The notes under the pieces were generated by a model. The model made no database searches. It had not been told where the DNA came from and worked only from the letters and a program-made list of their open reading frames with translations. Shown here piece by piece: positions 26,045 to 34,670 of a stretch of DNA of 64,000 bases (the stretch's first letter is position 1; every line of letters starts with the position of its first letter). The stretch is from Arcicella rigui (GTDB taxonomy: Bacteria > Bacteroidota > Bacteroidia > Cytophagales > Spirosomataceae): the NCBI RefSeq assembly GCF_034929435.1, contig NZ_JAYFUM010000007.1:242012-306011 (forward strand), read 5' to 3'. The translations under genes were made by a program, and so were the position numbers.

Positions 26045-27946
26045 ATGGATTATTTCAAAAAACTACTCAACTTACTAAAAACAGAAAGAGACGAAAGTCT
26101 GAATCAGTACATCCAACTTACTGAAAAATCATCCGTTAGCGAACGCCGAGCGAACGGACTTACGTGGTATCCGATTGCGATTCGAGGTTCAGAAATTGGT
26201 CGTGGAGATTATCTTTCGGTCGAAATCGAACGCACTACTCATCAAGACCTTCCTCATCAATTTAGGTTTGGAATGCCAGCAGTACTTTTCAGTAATCACG
26301 ACCCACAGAATGATAGAATTGAAGGAACGATTTCGCATCAAAACGGCAATCGTTTAAAAATTACGTTGAAAACCGATGAGTTGCCTGAGTGGAGTAGAGA
26401 TGGCAAATTAGGTATTGATGTTTTGTTTGACGACAACAGTTTTGACGAAATGCAGTCGGCACTCAAACAAGCCGCTGCCTTGGCTGAAAAATCCGAAAAT
26501 AATTTAGTTCAAGTATTGATTGGCGAAAAACAGCCAACTTTCCAAGAGCAAAAAACTACCGTTTCTATTCCCAGTTTGAATACTTGGCAAAATGAAGCGG
26601 TCGATAAAATTTTATCTGCCAACGAATTAGCTATCGTTCACGGCCCTCCCGGCACGGGAAAAACTACTACTTTGATTCAAGCGATAAAAGCCTTGATTCA
26701 AAGAGATAATCAGAAAATTTTAGTGGTTGCTCCGAGTAATACTGCTGTTGATTTATTGAGTGAAAAACTGAATGAAGAAGGTTTGAATGTATTGCGTGTG
26801 GGAAATCCAGCCAAAGTAAATGAAAAGCAAATGGCTTTGACTTTGGACTATAAAATGGCTGACCATTCGATGATTCGTGAGGCAAAAAGGCTTAAAAAGC
26901 AAGCTCAGGAATATAAAAATATGGCTCATAAGTATAAGCGAAGTTTTGGGAAATCGGAACGTGACCAACGCAAATTACTTTTTGATGAAGCCCATAAAAT
27001 TATGAAAGAAGTCGGCAATACCGAGCAGTACATCATCGACGATTTGGTGGCGAAAGCTCAAGTAATTACCGCAACTTTGGTCGGAGCTACGCATTATACT
27101 GTAAGAAATTTAAAGTTTGATACCGTCATTATCGACGAAGCTGGGCAAGCTTTAGAACCTGCTTGTTGGATTCCGATTTTAAAAGCACAGAAAGTAATTT
27201 TGGCTGGTGACCATTGCCAATTATCGCCAACGATTAAATCAAACGAAGCCGCAAAAGATGGGTTAAACGTTACTTTATTTGAAAAATGTATCGCTCTACA
27301 TCCAGCATCTGTTACTTTATTAGCTGAACAATACCGTATGCACGAGCAAATTATGGGTTATTCTTCACAAGTATTTTATCAGAATAAACTCAAAGCACAT
27401 ACTTCGGTGGCAAATCATACGCTGAAAAGTGATACTACGCCACTATTATTTATTGATACTGCGGGTTGTGGATTTGAAGAAAAAATTGAAGGTACAAGTT
27501 CCACCAATCCAGAAGAAGCGGCTCTTTTGATGCGTCATCTCTGTTTGTTCAGTGATGAACTGGCATTGGAGTATAGCCCCGAAAACTTCCCGACGGTAGC
27601 CATTATTTCTCCTTATAAACAACAAATCAATTTACTCAAAGAACAATTAGAGCATAGCCCAGCATTACAATTGTACTCAGACAAAATTTCGGTGAATACG
27701 ATTGATAGTTTTCAAGGGCAAGAACGAGACATTGTGTATATCAGTATGACCCGAAGTAATGCTGAAGGAATGATTGGTTTCCTTTCAGACATCCGCAGAA
27801 TGAACGTAGCGATGACTCGTGCCAGAAAAAAATTAGTCATCATCGGCGATAGTGCTACACTGGCACAGTTTCCTTTCTATGCTGATTTTATCGAGTATGC
27901 CGAGCGGCTTAACGCTTACCAAAGTGCTTGGGAATTTATCAATTAA
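26045..27946 (+). CDS. SF1B DNA/RNA helicase, Smubp-2/Dna2-type
   Basis: 633 residues from this ATG. An N-terminal beta-barrel-like region (about 50-130) is followed by Walker A GPPGTGKT (200-207), VVAPSNTAVDLL (motif Ia), IIDEAGQALEPAC (Walker B, DEAG), LAGDHCQLSPTIKS (motif III), EQYRMH (motif IV) and NTIDSFQGQERDIVYISMTRSN / MNVAMTRARKKLVIIGD (motifs V-VI). This is the UPF1/IGHMBP2-like SF1B helicase family. An in-frame GTG 24 bases upstream is an alternative start; I chose the ATG because the MDYFKKLLNLLK N-terminus matches the family. Single gene with terminator. Confidence 0.88.
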   Translation: MDYFKKLLNLLKTERDESLNQYIQLTEKSSVSERRANGLTWYPIAIRGSEIGRGDYLSVEIERTTHQDLPHQFRFGMPAVLFSNHDPQNDRIEGTISHQNGNRLKITLKTDELPEWSRDGKLGIDVLFDDNSFDEMQSALKQAAALAEKSENNLVQVLIGEKQPTFQEQKTTVSIPSLNTWQNEAVDKILSANELAIVHGPPGTGKTTTLIQAIKALIQRDNQKILVVAPSNTAVDLLSEKLNEEGLNVLRVGNPAKVNEKQMALTLDYKMADHSMIREAKRLKKQAQEYKNMAHKYKRSFGKSERDQRKLLFDEAHKIMKEVGNTEQYIIDDLVAKAQVITATLVGATHYTVRNLKFDTVIIDEAGQALEPACWIPILKAQKVILAGDHCQLSPTIKSNEAAKDGLNVTLFEKCIALHPASVTLLAEQYRMHEQIMGYSSQVFYQNKLKAHTSVANHTLKSDTTPLLFIDTAGCGFEEKIEGTSSTNPEEAALLMRHLCLFSDELALEYSPENFPTVAIISPYKQQINLLKEQLEHSPALQLYSDKISVNTIDSFQGQERDIVYISMTRSNAEGMIGFLSDIRRMNVAMTRARKKLVIIGDSATLAQFPFYADFIEYAERLNAYQSAWEFIN

Positions 27947-27962
27947 GTAACGATTAGTAAAA

Positions 27963-27978
27963 AGTGATTGGTGATTAG
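27963..27978 (+). repeat. Short dispersed repeat, copy 2
   Basis: AGTGATTGGTGATTAG, identical to 25295-25310; the match continues imperfectly into a following ATTTT-rich tract. Again it sits just after a stop codon. Confidence 0.6.
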
Positions 27979-28035
27979 CATTTTGTCTTGTATAATCACC
28001 TATTTAGAACAATTTTTAGATTGTATTCAAAACTC

Positions 28036-28080
28036 AGAAAGCATCATTCAGCACTTCTTCAGAATGATGCTTTCTCTCAA
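28036..28080 (+). terminator. Terminator after the helicase gene
   Basis: A perfect 14-bp stem (AGAAAGCATCATTC, 28036-28049, with 28062-28075) is followed by a pyrimidine-rich tract. Confidence 0.7.
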
Positions 28081-28089
28081 ATATTAGGC

Positions 28090-28101
28090 TGACAAATGTC
28101 A
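28090..28101. promoter_or_regulatory. Possible CRP/FNR-type operator upstream of ldhA
   Basis: TGACAAATGTCA has 5-bp inverted arms (TGACA/TGTCA). Its centre is about 43 bases upstream of the transcription start predicted from the -7 box at 28125, the spacing of an activator site. The link to a CRP-family protein is inference. Confidence 0.35.
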
Positions 28102-28124
28102 TAGTTTTGGAGCTTTTAGGAAAG

Positions 28125-28132
28125 TAATTTTG
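28125..28132 (+). promoter_or_regulatory. Candidate -7 box of ldhA
   Basis: TAATTTTG, an exact TAnnTTTG match, 42 bases before the ATG. The nearest TTG (28107-28109) is only 15 bases upstream, so the -33 element is poor, as often seen at activator-dependent promoters. Confidence 0.45.
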
Positions 28133-28174
28133 AACCAACAAAAAAACATATCCTAAATCAAAACCTCCGAAATA

Positions 28175-29197
28175 ATGAAAACCTTTTTTTATAGCATTAA
28201 AGAATTTGAAAAAGAGTATTTGATAAATGCCAACCAAGACCAACACGAAGTTACTTACAGTCATTTATCGTTGAATATAGATACAGCCATTTTAGCTGCT
28301 GGTTATGACGCCATTTCAGTTTTCACCAACGACGATGCCTCAGCAGAAGTGTTGGAAGTACTCAGAGAAAATGGTGTACGTCATATCGCCACTCGTTCGG
28401 TTGGAACAGACCATATAGATTTAGCCGTAGCTAAACAGTTAAGTATAACAGTAGGCAATGTGCCTTCGTACTCGCCTTATTCCATTGCCGAGCACAGTAT
28501 CGGAATGATGCTGACATTGAATAGAAAATTGATACTTGCGAATCAGAACGCACATCAATATCAATTTGACCTCGCTCCACTTATTGGCTATGATATGCAC
28601 GGAAAAACCGTAGGTATTATTGGTTTGGGTGAAATAGGTTCTATTGTTACCAAAATATTGAATGGTTTCGGTTGTAAAGTGTTGGTATATGATGTGGTGA
28701 AAGATTACAAAAAAGCTTTACATCTACATTTTGCGTATGTTTCTTTAGAAAAACTTTTAGCAGAATCAGACATCATCAGTTTACATCTGCCATTTACGCC
28801 ACAAACGAAGTATTTGATTAATCAAGAAACGATTGCTCAAATGAAAGACGGAGTAATGTTAATCAACACCAGTCGTGGCGGAATCGTGAATACAAAAGAT
28901 GCTATTGAAGGATTAAAAACAGGGAAAATAGGCTATTTGGGGTTGGATGTGTACGAAAATGAAAGAGGTATTTTCTTTAAAAAACACACTGAAGATGAAG
29001 TAAAAGACCCATTATTGTTGGAGTTACTTTCTTTTCAGAATGTGTTAGTAACAGGACATCAGGCTTTCTTAACACAAGAAGCTTTGACAAATATTGCAGA
29101 TAAAACTATCGAAAATTTGAGTGATTGGGAACATGAATATTACAAAGAATGTAACTCAAAAATCGGTAAAGTAGCTGCTTTGGACGAGATATTATAA
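28175..29197 (+). CDS. ldhA: D-lactate dehydrogenase, LdhA type
   Basis: Reduces pyruvate to D-lactate with NADH during fermentation. The Rossmann motif GLGEIGS starts at G150, the substrate-binding Arg is R234 (NTSRGGIV), and the catalytic His is H295 (TGHQAF). These positions agree within one residue with those known for E. coli LdhA. LTNIADKTIENLSDW closes the C-terminus. Length 340. It has its own terminator and a possible CRP/FNR-type site, consistent with control by oxygen or carbon status. Confidence 0.92.
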   Translation: MKTFFYSIKEFEKEYLINANQDQHEVTYSHLSLNIDTAILAAGYDAISVFTNDDASAEVLEVLRENGVRHIATRSVGTDHIDLAVAKQLSITVGNVPSYSPYSIAEHSIGMMLTLNRKLILANQNAHQYQFDLAPLIGYDMHGKTVGIIGLGEIGSIVTKILNGFGCKVLVYDVVKDYKKALHLHFAYVSLEKLLAESDIISLHLPFTPQTKYLINQETIAQMKDGVMLINTSRGGIVNTKDAIEGLKTGKIGYLGLDVYENERGIFFKKHTEDEVKDPLLLELLSFQNVLVTGHQAFLTQEALTNIADKTIENLSDWEHEYYKECNSKIGKVAALDEIL

Positions 29198-29219
29198 TAG
29201 TTTAGGGTGTGTATTCATT

Positions 29220-29250
29220 AAAAAGGCTTCTGATTTCAGAAGCCTTTTTG
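29220..29250. terminator. Bidirectional terminator between ldhA and feoB
   Basis: A 14-bp stem (29220-29233 with 29236-29249) with a 2-nt loop has an A-run on the left and a T-run on the right. It lies between the convergent ldhA and feoB genes. Confidence 0.88.
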
Positions 29251-29305
29251 TTTGTCGATATCTATTTTAATCTTTAAAAATTCAATTTCATTATTTCCCG
29301 TGAAA

Positions 29306-31426
29306 TTATTTCAAAATCTGATACACGATAAAAGCAGAAATATAAGCCAAGCCAGTCATATAAAATAATTGAATAGCTGGGTATCTCCACGATTTTGTTT
29401 CACGGTAGGTTGTTGCCAGTGTACTCATACATTGCATTGCAAAAGCGTAAAATATCAGCAAAGAAAAGCCAAGTGCTGAATCGTACATGGGTTTGCCTGT
29501 ATCTGGGTTGATTTCTGCTCGCATTCTGTTCATAACAGTTGAGTTTTCGTCATCTACTTCGCCACCTAAACTATAAATGGTGGACATCGTACCTACGAAT
29601 ACTTCACGAGCAGCAAAAGAAGTAATGAGGGCAATACCGATTTTCCAGTCGTAGCCAAGGGGTTTAATGGCTGGCTCAATCGTTTTTCCGAAAACGCCTG
29701 CATAAGAGTTTTCAAGTTTTTGCGAAGCAATTTTATTTTCTAAATCAATACCTGTTAAGGTTGGATTTTCTGTTTTTACTTTCTTTTCGGCTTCAATCAT
29801 TGCATCGCCCGGGCCATAGCTTGCCAACACCCAAAGTACGATAGAAATTGCCACGATAATTTTCCCTGCTTCAAATACAAAAGCTTTTGTTGAATTTAGA
29901 ATCGTAAGGGCTACGTGGGCAAATCTTGGACCTTTATAAGACGGCAACTCCATAATAAAGTAGCTTCTTTCTTTTACTTTTAGCAATAATTTCATAATCC
30001 ATGCTGAAAATAAAGCCATAAAAAAGCCCAATAAGTACAAAGCAAAAAGAGCTACTCCTTGTAAATTGAAAATACCAAACAAAGTACTTTTTTCAGGAAC
30101 AACCAAGGCAATCAGAACAGTGTAAATGGGCAAACGTGCCGAACAAGACATCAAGGGCGTAACCATGATGGTGATAAGCCTATCTTTCCAAGAACTGATA
30201 CTTCTGGTACTCATAATGGCTGGCACTGCACAAGCGATTCCCGAAATAAGTGGCACAACTGATTTTCCACTCAAACCGAAACGACGCATTAGTTTATCCA
30301 TGATAAACATTACTCTCGACATGTAACCTGTTTCTTCCAACATAGAAATAAACAAGAACAAGAAAGCAATCTGTGGAATAAAAATCAGTACACCACCAAT
30401 TCCTGAAACCAAACCATCGGTTAATAAATCAGTCAGTTTTGAATTGGGCAATTCTGATTTCAAGAAATCGTTTAGTGAAGCTACTCCGCCGTCAATCAAA
30501 TCCATTGGGTAAGTTGCCCAAGTAAAAATGGCTTGAAAAACAATGAATAAAATGCCTAAGAAGATAAAGTAACCCCAAAAACGATGTAGGAAGATTTTAT
30601 CCAATCGGTCTGTCCAAGTATTGATAGGTTCTTCTTCTACGGGCATTTCGTGCAAACAGTTATCCACAATTTCATTCAATTGTGCATACCTTGCCATCGT
30701 TTCTTTCGACTGTGCCTCTTGCGTTTTCCAGCCGTACTTTATTTGAAGTTCATCAAAACCTACTCTTTGTTGTGTATCGAATTGACGTAAATTATCATGT
30801 TCTGCCAACCAAAGTAAAGCGTGGTAGTCGTCGGTTTCGCCATATTTTTGTTTGATTTCTTCTACCAATTCTTTAGAGTAATTCATCGGTAGCGTATCAT
30901 TTGAATTATAGCCCGACTCCAAAGTTTTGTTTACAGCCAAACGTAAGCCGTTTAGTCCGATGCCTTTTTTGGCATTTACTTCGGCAATTTCTACATTTAA
31001 TTCACGAGAAAGCTTAACGGAATTAATCACAATTCCTTGATTTTCAGCAACGTCAATCATGTTCAATGCCAAAACCGTAGGAATGCCCAAGTCACGTACT
31101 TGGCTGAAAAGCAACAAATTACGCTTTAGGTTAGAAGCGTCAACAACAACAATGGCTAAATCAGGATAATCAGGATGCTTGGGGTTAGCCAAAATATTGA
31201 TAACCACTTGCTCATCCATGGATTTTGGATAAATACTATAAATTCCGGGTAAATCAAGAATTTCTGCTTCGTCCCCAGTTTCTAATTTCCATTTTCCAAT
31301 AAGTTTATCCATGGTCACTCCAGGGAAATTTCCCGTTTTTTGGCGGAGTCCTGTTAATGAATTGAATAAAGATGATTTCCCAGCGTTTGGATTTCCGATG
31401 AGAGCTATTTTTGGAGATTTTTTCAA
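29306..31426 (-). CDS. feoB: Ferrous iron transporter FeoB
   Basis: A 706-residue inner-membrane Fe(II) transporter. The N-terminal cytosolic GTPase domain has G1 GNPNAGKSS (11-19), the G2 region (TGNFPGVTMDK), G3 DLPGIYS and G4 NMID. A helical linker domain (about 165-270) is followed by the two Gate-type membrane regions with the conserved MSCSARLPIYTVLI and FAAREVFVGTMSTIYSL segments. Slightly shorter than E. coli FeoB (773). feoA lies 78 bases upstream on the same strand, so they are one operon. Confidence 0.96.
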   Translation of the reverse strand: MKKSPKIALIGNPNAGKSSLFNSLTGLRQKTGNFPGVTMDKLIGKWKLETGDEAEILDLPGIYSIYPKSMDEQVVINILANPKHPDYPDLAIVVVDASNLKRNLLLFSQVRDLGIPTVLALNMIDVAENQGIVINSVKLSRELNVEIAEVNAKKGIGLNGLRLAVNKTLESGYNSNDTLPMNYSKELVEEIKQKYGETDDYHALLWLAEHDNLRQFDTQQRVGFDELQIKYGWKTQEAQSKETMARYAQLNEIVDNCLHEMPVEEEPINTWTDRLDKIFLHRFWGYFIFLGILFIVFQAIFTWATYPMDLIDGGVASLNDFLKSELPNSKLTDLLTDGLVSGIGGVLIFIPQIAFLFLFISMLEETGYMSRVMFIMDKLMRRFGLSGKSVVPLISGIACAVPAIMSTRSISSWKDRLITIMVTPLMSCSARLPIYTVLIALVVPEKSTLFGIFNLQGVALFALYLLGFFMALFSAWIMKLLLKVKERSYFIMELPSYKGPRFAHVALTILNSTKAFVFEAGKIIVAISIVLWVLASYGPGDAMIEAEKKVKTENPTLTGIDLENKIASQKLENSYAGVFGKTIEPAIKPLGYDWKIGIALITSFAAREVFVGTMSTIYSLGGEVDDENSTVMNRMRAEINPDTGKPMYDSALGFSLLIFYAFAMQCMSTLATTYRETKSWRYPAIQLFYMTGLAYISAFIVYQILK

Positions 31427-31504
31427 TTTTTTAATTTATTAGTTCAAAAGCTCAGGTTATTGAGCAATCAACATAATTTAACACAAATCAATGTAAGGCT
31501 TCAA

Positions 31505-31723
31505 TTAAGCAACAATAATCGTTGAGGCTTCGTCTTTTCGCATCGAAAGTACGTATCCAGAAACTTTCACCGCAACTGGGTCACCGAAAGGAGCAATGTG
31601 CGTCATGGTTACTTGTGTTCCGGGCAAACAACCCATTTCAAGCAATTTCAAAGATAAATCTTCGTCCGTGAAATTAACAATAATACCTCGTTCTCCTATT
31701 TTTAAATCTGCAATGGTTTTCAT
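31505..31723 (-). CDS. feoA: FeoA, SH3-like partner of FeoB
   Basis: A 72-residue single FeoA domain (IADLKIGERGIIVNF ... LLEMGCLPGTQVTMTHIAPFGDPVAVKVSGYVLSMRKDEA). It is a cytoplasmic helper needed for FeoB activity. First gene of feoAB, divergent from ccmB. A Fur-like inverted repeat is at 31791-31805 in the shared upstream region. Confidence 0.95.
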   Translation of the reverse strand: MKTIADLKIGERGIIVNFTDEDLSLKLLEMGCLPGTQVTMTHIAPFGDPVAVKVSGYVLSMRKDEASTIIVA

Positions 31724-31790
31724 GGCTTTGCTTTTTTATATTTTTGAATAACACCTAAATCAAAAAAATCATTACAGTTTATAGATTTAT

Positions 31791-31805
31791 TTAGACTTAT
31801 TCAAA
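31791..31805. promoter_or_regulatory. Possible Fur-family box upstream of feoA
   Basis: TTAGACTTATTCAAA agrees at most positions with a 7-1-7 Fur/PerR-type box (TTAGAATnATTCTAA), with two mismatched pairs in the inverted repeat. It lies about 70 bases before the feoA start. Tentative. Confidence 0.3.
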
Positions 31806-31916
31806 ACAAATGCAAATTAACAAAGAGTTCCTTCATTAGAAACAATAAATGACTAAAATCATTTTGGATAGTCAAATTATTATTTTGTTTCATAACCAAG
31901 CGTTTTGTTTGTGTCG

Positions 31917-31924
31917 TAACTTTG
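31917..31924 (+). promoter_or_regulatory. Candidate -7 box of the ccm operon
   Basis: TAACTTTG matches TAnnTTTG exactly. The predicted transcription start is near 31931, about 40 bases before the favoured ccmB ATG. This argues against the upstream TTG start at 31922, which would lie within the box. No good -33 TTG. Confidence 0.45.
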
Positions 31925-31969
31925 CAAAAAAAATTACAACGCATTGTAGGCTTTTGCCTATCCAGAGGA

Positions 31970-32635
31970 ATGTTCAAAGAGATTAAGGCTTTAATAGAAA
32001 AAGAAATTACCCTTGAATTACGGCAGAAATATGCACTTAACGGTATGTTGCTATATATTGTTAGTACAGTTTATGTTTGTTATTTGTCTTTTCGCTTAAA
32101 ATCGAATCACATCGACAAAATCACTTGGAATACACTCTTTTGGATTATTTTACTTTTTACAGCCATGAATGCCATCGCCAAGAGTTTTACTCAAGAGCGT
32201 TACGGAAGATTGTTGTATTACTACACTTTAGCCAGTCCAGTCGGTATTATTCTCTCGAAAATTGTCTATAACACCCTTTTAATGTTGGTTTTGTCTTTGG
32301 CTGGTTTCGGGGTTTATGCTGTAATTATGGGTAATCCAGTAGGCGACATGGGCTTGTACTTGCTAAGTATTGTATTGGGGGCGGTGGGCTTTGCCAGTAC
32401 GCTTACCATGATTGCAGGGATTGCCTCAAAAGCAGAAAATAGTGCAACATTGATGGCTATTTTGAGTTTTCCAGTTATTCTTCCGATGTTGTTGATGTTA
32501 CTAAAAGTTTCAAAAAACGCTTTGGATGGCTTAGACAGAAGTAGTAGCTGGGACGAAGTAATGATGCTTTTGGCTATCGACGCTATCGTGTTGGTGCTGA
32601 GTGTGATTCTTTTTCCTTTTTTGTGGAGAAGTTGA
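31970..32635 (+). CDS. ccmB: Heme exporter membrane subunit CcmB
   Basis: 221 residues from ATG 31970, preceded by AGAGGA as a likely ribosome-binding site. Six membrane helices; the N-terminal FKEIKALIEKEITLELRQKYALNGMLLYIVSTVYVCYLS and central FTQERYGRLLYYYTLASPVGIILSKIVYN are typical CcmB. It forms the permease of the CcmABCD ABC complex that releases holo-CcmE in cytochrome c maturation system I. The ATPase gene ccmA is not adjacent: upstream is the divergent feoAB operon. First gene of the ccm run. Confidence 0.9.
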   Translation: MFKEIKALIEKEITLELRQKYALNGMLLYIVSTVYVCYLSFRLKSNHIDKITWNTLFWIILLFTAMNAIAKSFTQERYGRLLYYYTLASPVGIILSKIVYNTLLMLVLSLAGFGVYAVIMGNPVGDMGLYLLSIVLGAVGFASTLTMIAGIASKAENSATLMAILSFPVILPMLLMLLKVSKNALDGLDRSSSWDEVMMLLAIDAIVLVLSVILFPFLWRS

Positions 32636-32945
32636 AATAGACGTTTAGAGACAAGAAGCAAGATACAAGACTTTGGATTTTAGGACTGTAAGAAAAAAGA
32701 GGCAAGAAGCAAGATTTTAGACTTGGTGACTTTAGGATTATGGACTTTAGGATTTTAGAAAGAAGAAGTTAAGATTCAAGATTTTACTTTGAAGATTCAT
32801 AAAATTGAAATTAAATAAATGATGATTGAAGAGTGGTAGAATTATTCTTAAAATTCAATCAAAAATAAATAGTAGTAAGCTGGGTGCTAAAATAGGAGGG
32901 AGTTAATATTCACTCATTCACAATTCACTCAATCACAAATAAATA
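32636..32945. other. 310-bp intergenic stretch rich in degenerate repeats
   Basis: No gene is supported. It contains a 13-bp direct repeat CAAGAAGCAAGAT (32652-32664 and 32703-32715), several variants of GACTTTAGGATTTTAG (about 32715-32760), and the first copy of a 26-bp repeat (32911-32936) just before ccmC. The ccmB-ccmC transcript probably runs through it; no terminator is visible. Confidence 0.55.
32911..32936 (+). repeat. 26-bp exact repeat, copy upstream of ccmC
   Basis: Begins CACTCATTCACAATTCACTC. It is identical over 26 bases to 33915-33940, and both end about 10 bases before the ATG of a ccm gene. Confidence 0.75.
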
Positions 32946-33605
32946 ATGAAACAAAACTGGTACAAAATTTTAGCCGTTGTATTATTGGCTTATGTGGTTA
33001 CTTGGGGATTTCTTGGAAGAATTCCTCGTCAGCCTGTCCTTCACGAAACTGCCCGAAATCTTTATTTTCATGTGCCGATGTGGTTTTCTATGTTTGCGAT
33101 GTTAAGTGTTTCGGTTTGGAATTCTATTCAATATTTGCGTAAACCCGAAATTGATTTTGATGACAAAGCTTCTGAATATGCCAATACTGGAATTATGTTT
33201 GGTATCGTTGGTATTGCCACAGGAAGTATTTGGGCAAGATATACTTGGGGAACTTGGTGGACAAACGACGTAAAACTCAACGGTGCAGCCATTGGTTTAT
33301 TAATTTACTTTGCCTACATTATTCTCAGAGGTTCGTTTACAGATGAACAGCAAAGGGCAAGAATTTCAGCCATCTACAACATCTTTGCAGTGGCTTTGTT
33401 GATACCCCTCTTGATTATTTTACCAAGAATGACGGACTCGTTGCACCCGGGCAATGGCGGTAATCCGGGTTTTAAGCCAATGGATACAGAACATACGATG
33501 CGAATTGTATTTTATCCAGCTTGTATCGGTTGGATTTGTCTGGGCTTTTGGATTACCAGTTTAAGATTAAGAATTAGAAAATTGATAGCATTGAATCAAG
33601 ATTAA
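32946..33605 (+). CDS. ccmC: Cytochrome c maturation protein CcmC
   Basis: A 219-residue, six-helix membrane protein of the heme-handling protein family. The periplasmic WWD-type signature is ARYTWGTWWTNDVKLNG. Heme-ligand histidines are expected in NLYFHVPMWF and DSLHPGNGGNP, one on each side of the motif. CcmC loads heme onto CcmE. The next gene starts 4 bases after the stop. Confidence 0.95.
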   Translation: MKQNWYKILAVVLLAYVVTWGFLGRIPRQPVLHETARNLYFHVPMWFSMFAMLSVSVWNSIQYLRKPEIDFDDKASEYANTGIMFGIVGIATGSIWARYTWGTWWTNDVKLNGAAIGLLIYFAYIILRGSFTDEQQRARISAIYNIFAVALLIPLLIILPRMTDSLHPGNGGNPGFKPMDTEHTMRIVFYPACIGWICLGFWITSLRLRIRKLIALNQD

Positions 33606-33609
33606 TAAC

Positions 33610-33831
33610 ATGAAAAAAGCACTTTCGTTACTTATTTGCTTGCTGGTTTCGGTGAGCCTTTTTGCACAAGATAATGCCGCTGGAGAGCCTGAAATGGCCG
33701 ATAAACTTTTTGCGGATGGAAGAATTTATGTGGTTGTAGCTGTGGTAGCAACTATTTTTACAGGAATCATCGTTTATTTAATAAACCTTGACAGTAAAAT
33801 TTCAAAATTAGAAAAACAATTAAAAAAATAA
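33610..33831 (+). CDS. Small CcmD-like membrane protein
   Basis: 73 residues: N-terminal signal-like helix (MKKALSLLICLLVSVSLFAQ), a short polar stretch, one transmembrane helix (YVVVAVVATIFTGIIVYLINL) and a basic tail (SKISKLEKQLKK). CcmD is a short single-helix protein that stabilises CcmC-CcmE, and the position between ccmC and ccmE fits. Sequence similarity to proteobacterial CcmD is too weak for certainty. Confidence 0.7.
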   Translation: MKKALSLLICLLVSVSLFAQDNAAGEPEMADKLFADGRIYVVVAVVATIFTGIIVYLINLDSKISKLEKQLKK

Positions 33832-33914
33832 GGAAAGCTTTGAGCCTCCAGCTTTGAGCTTTTAAGTCATGAGTAATTAAGAGTTTTAGATTTTAGTATT
33901 GTTAATACAAAAAT

Positions 33915-33940
33915 CACTCATTCACAATTCACTCAATCAC
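33915..33940 (+). repeat. 26-bp exact repeat, copy upstream of ccmE
   Basis: Identical to 32911-32936 and again positioned immediately before a ccm start codon. Confidence 0.75.
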
Positions 33941-33951
33941 CAATAATAAAT

Positions 33952-34389
33952 ATGAAAAAGACACATATCATCGGACTTATCGTGATTGCCATTGCCGTTG
34001 CAATCCTTGTTTCAACAGGTACAGAAGCAAGTACTTATGTTGATTTTTCTGTGGCTGAAAATATGGCGAAAGCAGGCGACAATAACCAAGTACACGTAGT
34101 TGGAAAATTGAAAAAAGATGCTGCTGGAAATATTCAAGACTTGGTTTATAATCCTGCCATTGATGCAAATCACTTAGAATTTAAACTAATTGATAACAAT
34201 GGACGTGAACAAAAAGTAATTTATAATGCTCCAAAACCACAAGATATGGGCAGAGCCGAGCAAATGGTTATCATTGGTAATATGGATGGAAATGTGTTCA
34301 AATGTGAAAAAATTCTTTTGAAATGTCCTTCTAAATACCAAGATGGCAAAGTAGAATTCAAAGAAGCAAAACCAGAGAAACAGTCATAA
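33952..34389 (+). CDS. ccmE: Heme chaperone CcmE, CxxxY variant
   Basis: A 145-residue periplasmic heme chaperone with one N-terminal anchor helix (IIGLIVIAIAVAILVSTG) and an OB-fold domain (VHVVGKLKK ... LEFKLIDNNGREQKVIYNAPKP ... QMVIIGNMDGNVFKCEKILLKC). The canonical H-x-x-x-Y heme-attachment motif is replaced by C125-P-S-K-Y129. This Cys variant is known in some archaea and delta-proteobacteria, where Cys binds heme. Downstream of ccmC and the CcmD-like gene, upstream of ccmF. Confidence 0.92.
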   Translation: MKKTHIIGLIVIAIAVAILVSTGTEASTYVDFSVAENMAKAGDNNQVHVVGKLKKDAAGNIQDLVYNPAIDANHLEFKLIDNNGREQKVIYNAPKPQDMGRAEQMVIIGNMDGNVFKCEKILLKCPSKYQDGKVEFKEAKPEKQS

Positions 34390-34404
34390 GCCTCTTTTGA
34401 TTTA

Positions 34405-34444
34405 TGAGTTTTGAATTATGAATTATGAGTAGTTTGCTATTGTG
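34405..34444 (+). repeat. Dispersed intergenic repeat, copy 3
   Basis: Contains GAATTATGAGTAGTTTGCTA and aligns over about 40 bases with copies 1 and 2 near 23.3-23.5 kb, with scattered substitutions. Confidence 0.55.
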
Positions 34445-34670
34445 TTGAATGATGAATTATAATAATTGTCATAATTTAATACAAACATCATTTTAAGTAA
34501 TCAGGTAGAATTATTTTAAATTTTAAACATTATAACGTGCTAAAAAATCAGCGTTTTAAGTTCGATAATTGTCATTCATAATTCAGCATTCATACTTATA
34601 AAGACTACTTATTCAACATTACGATAGTTTATATTAAAGATTTTGGAAAGAACGCTTCGGAAAGATTAGT

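Noticed and set aside
31922..31969. TTG start that would lengthen CcmB by 16 residues
   Set aside because: It overlaps the predicted promoter -7 box, and CcmB family length fits the ATG at 31970.
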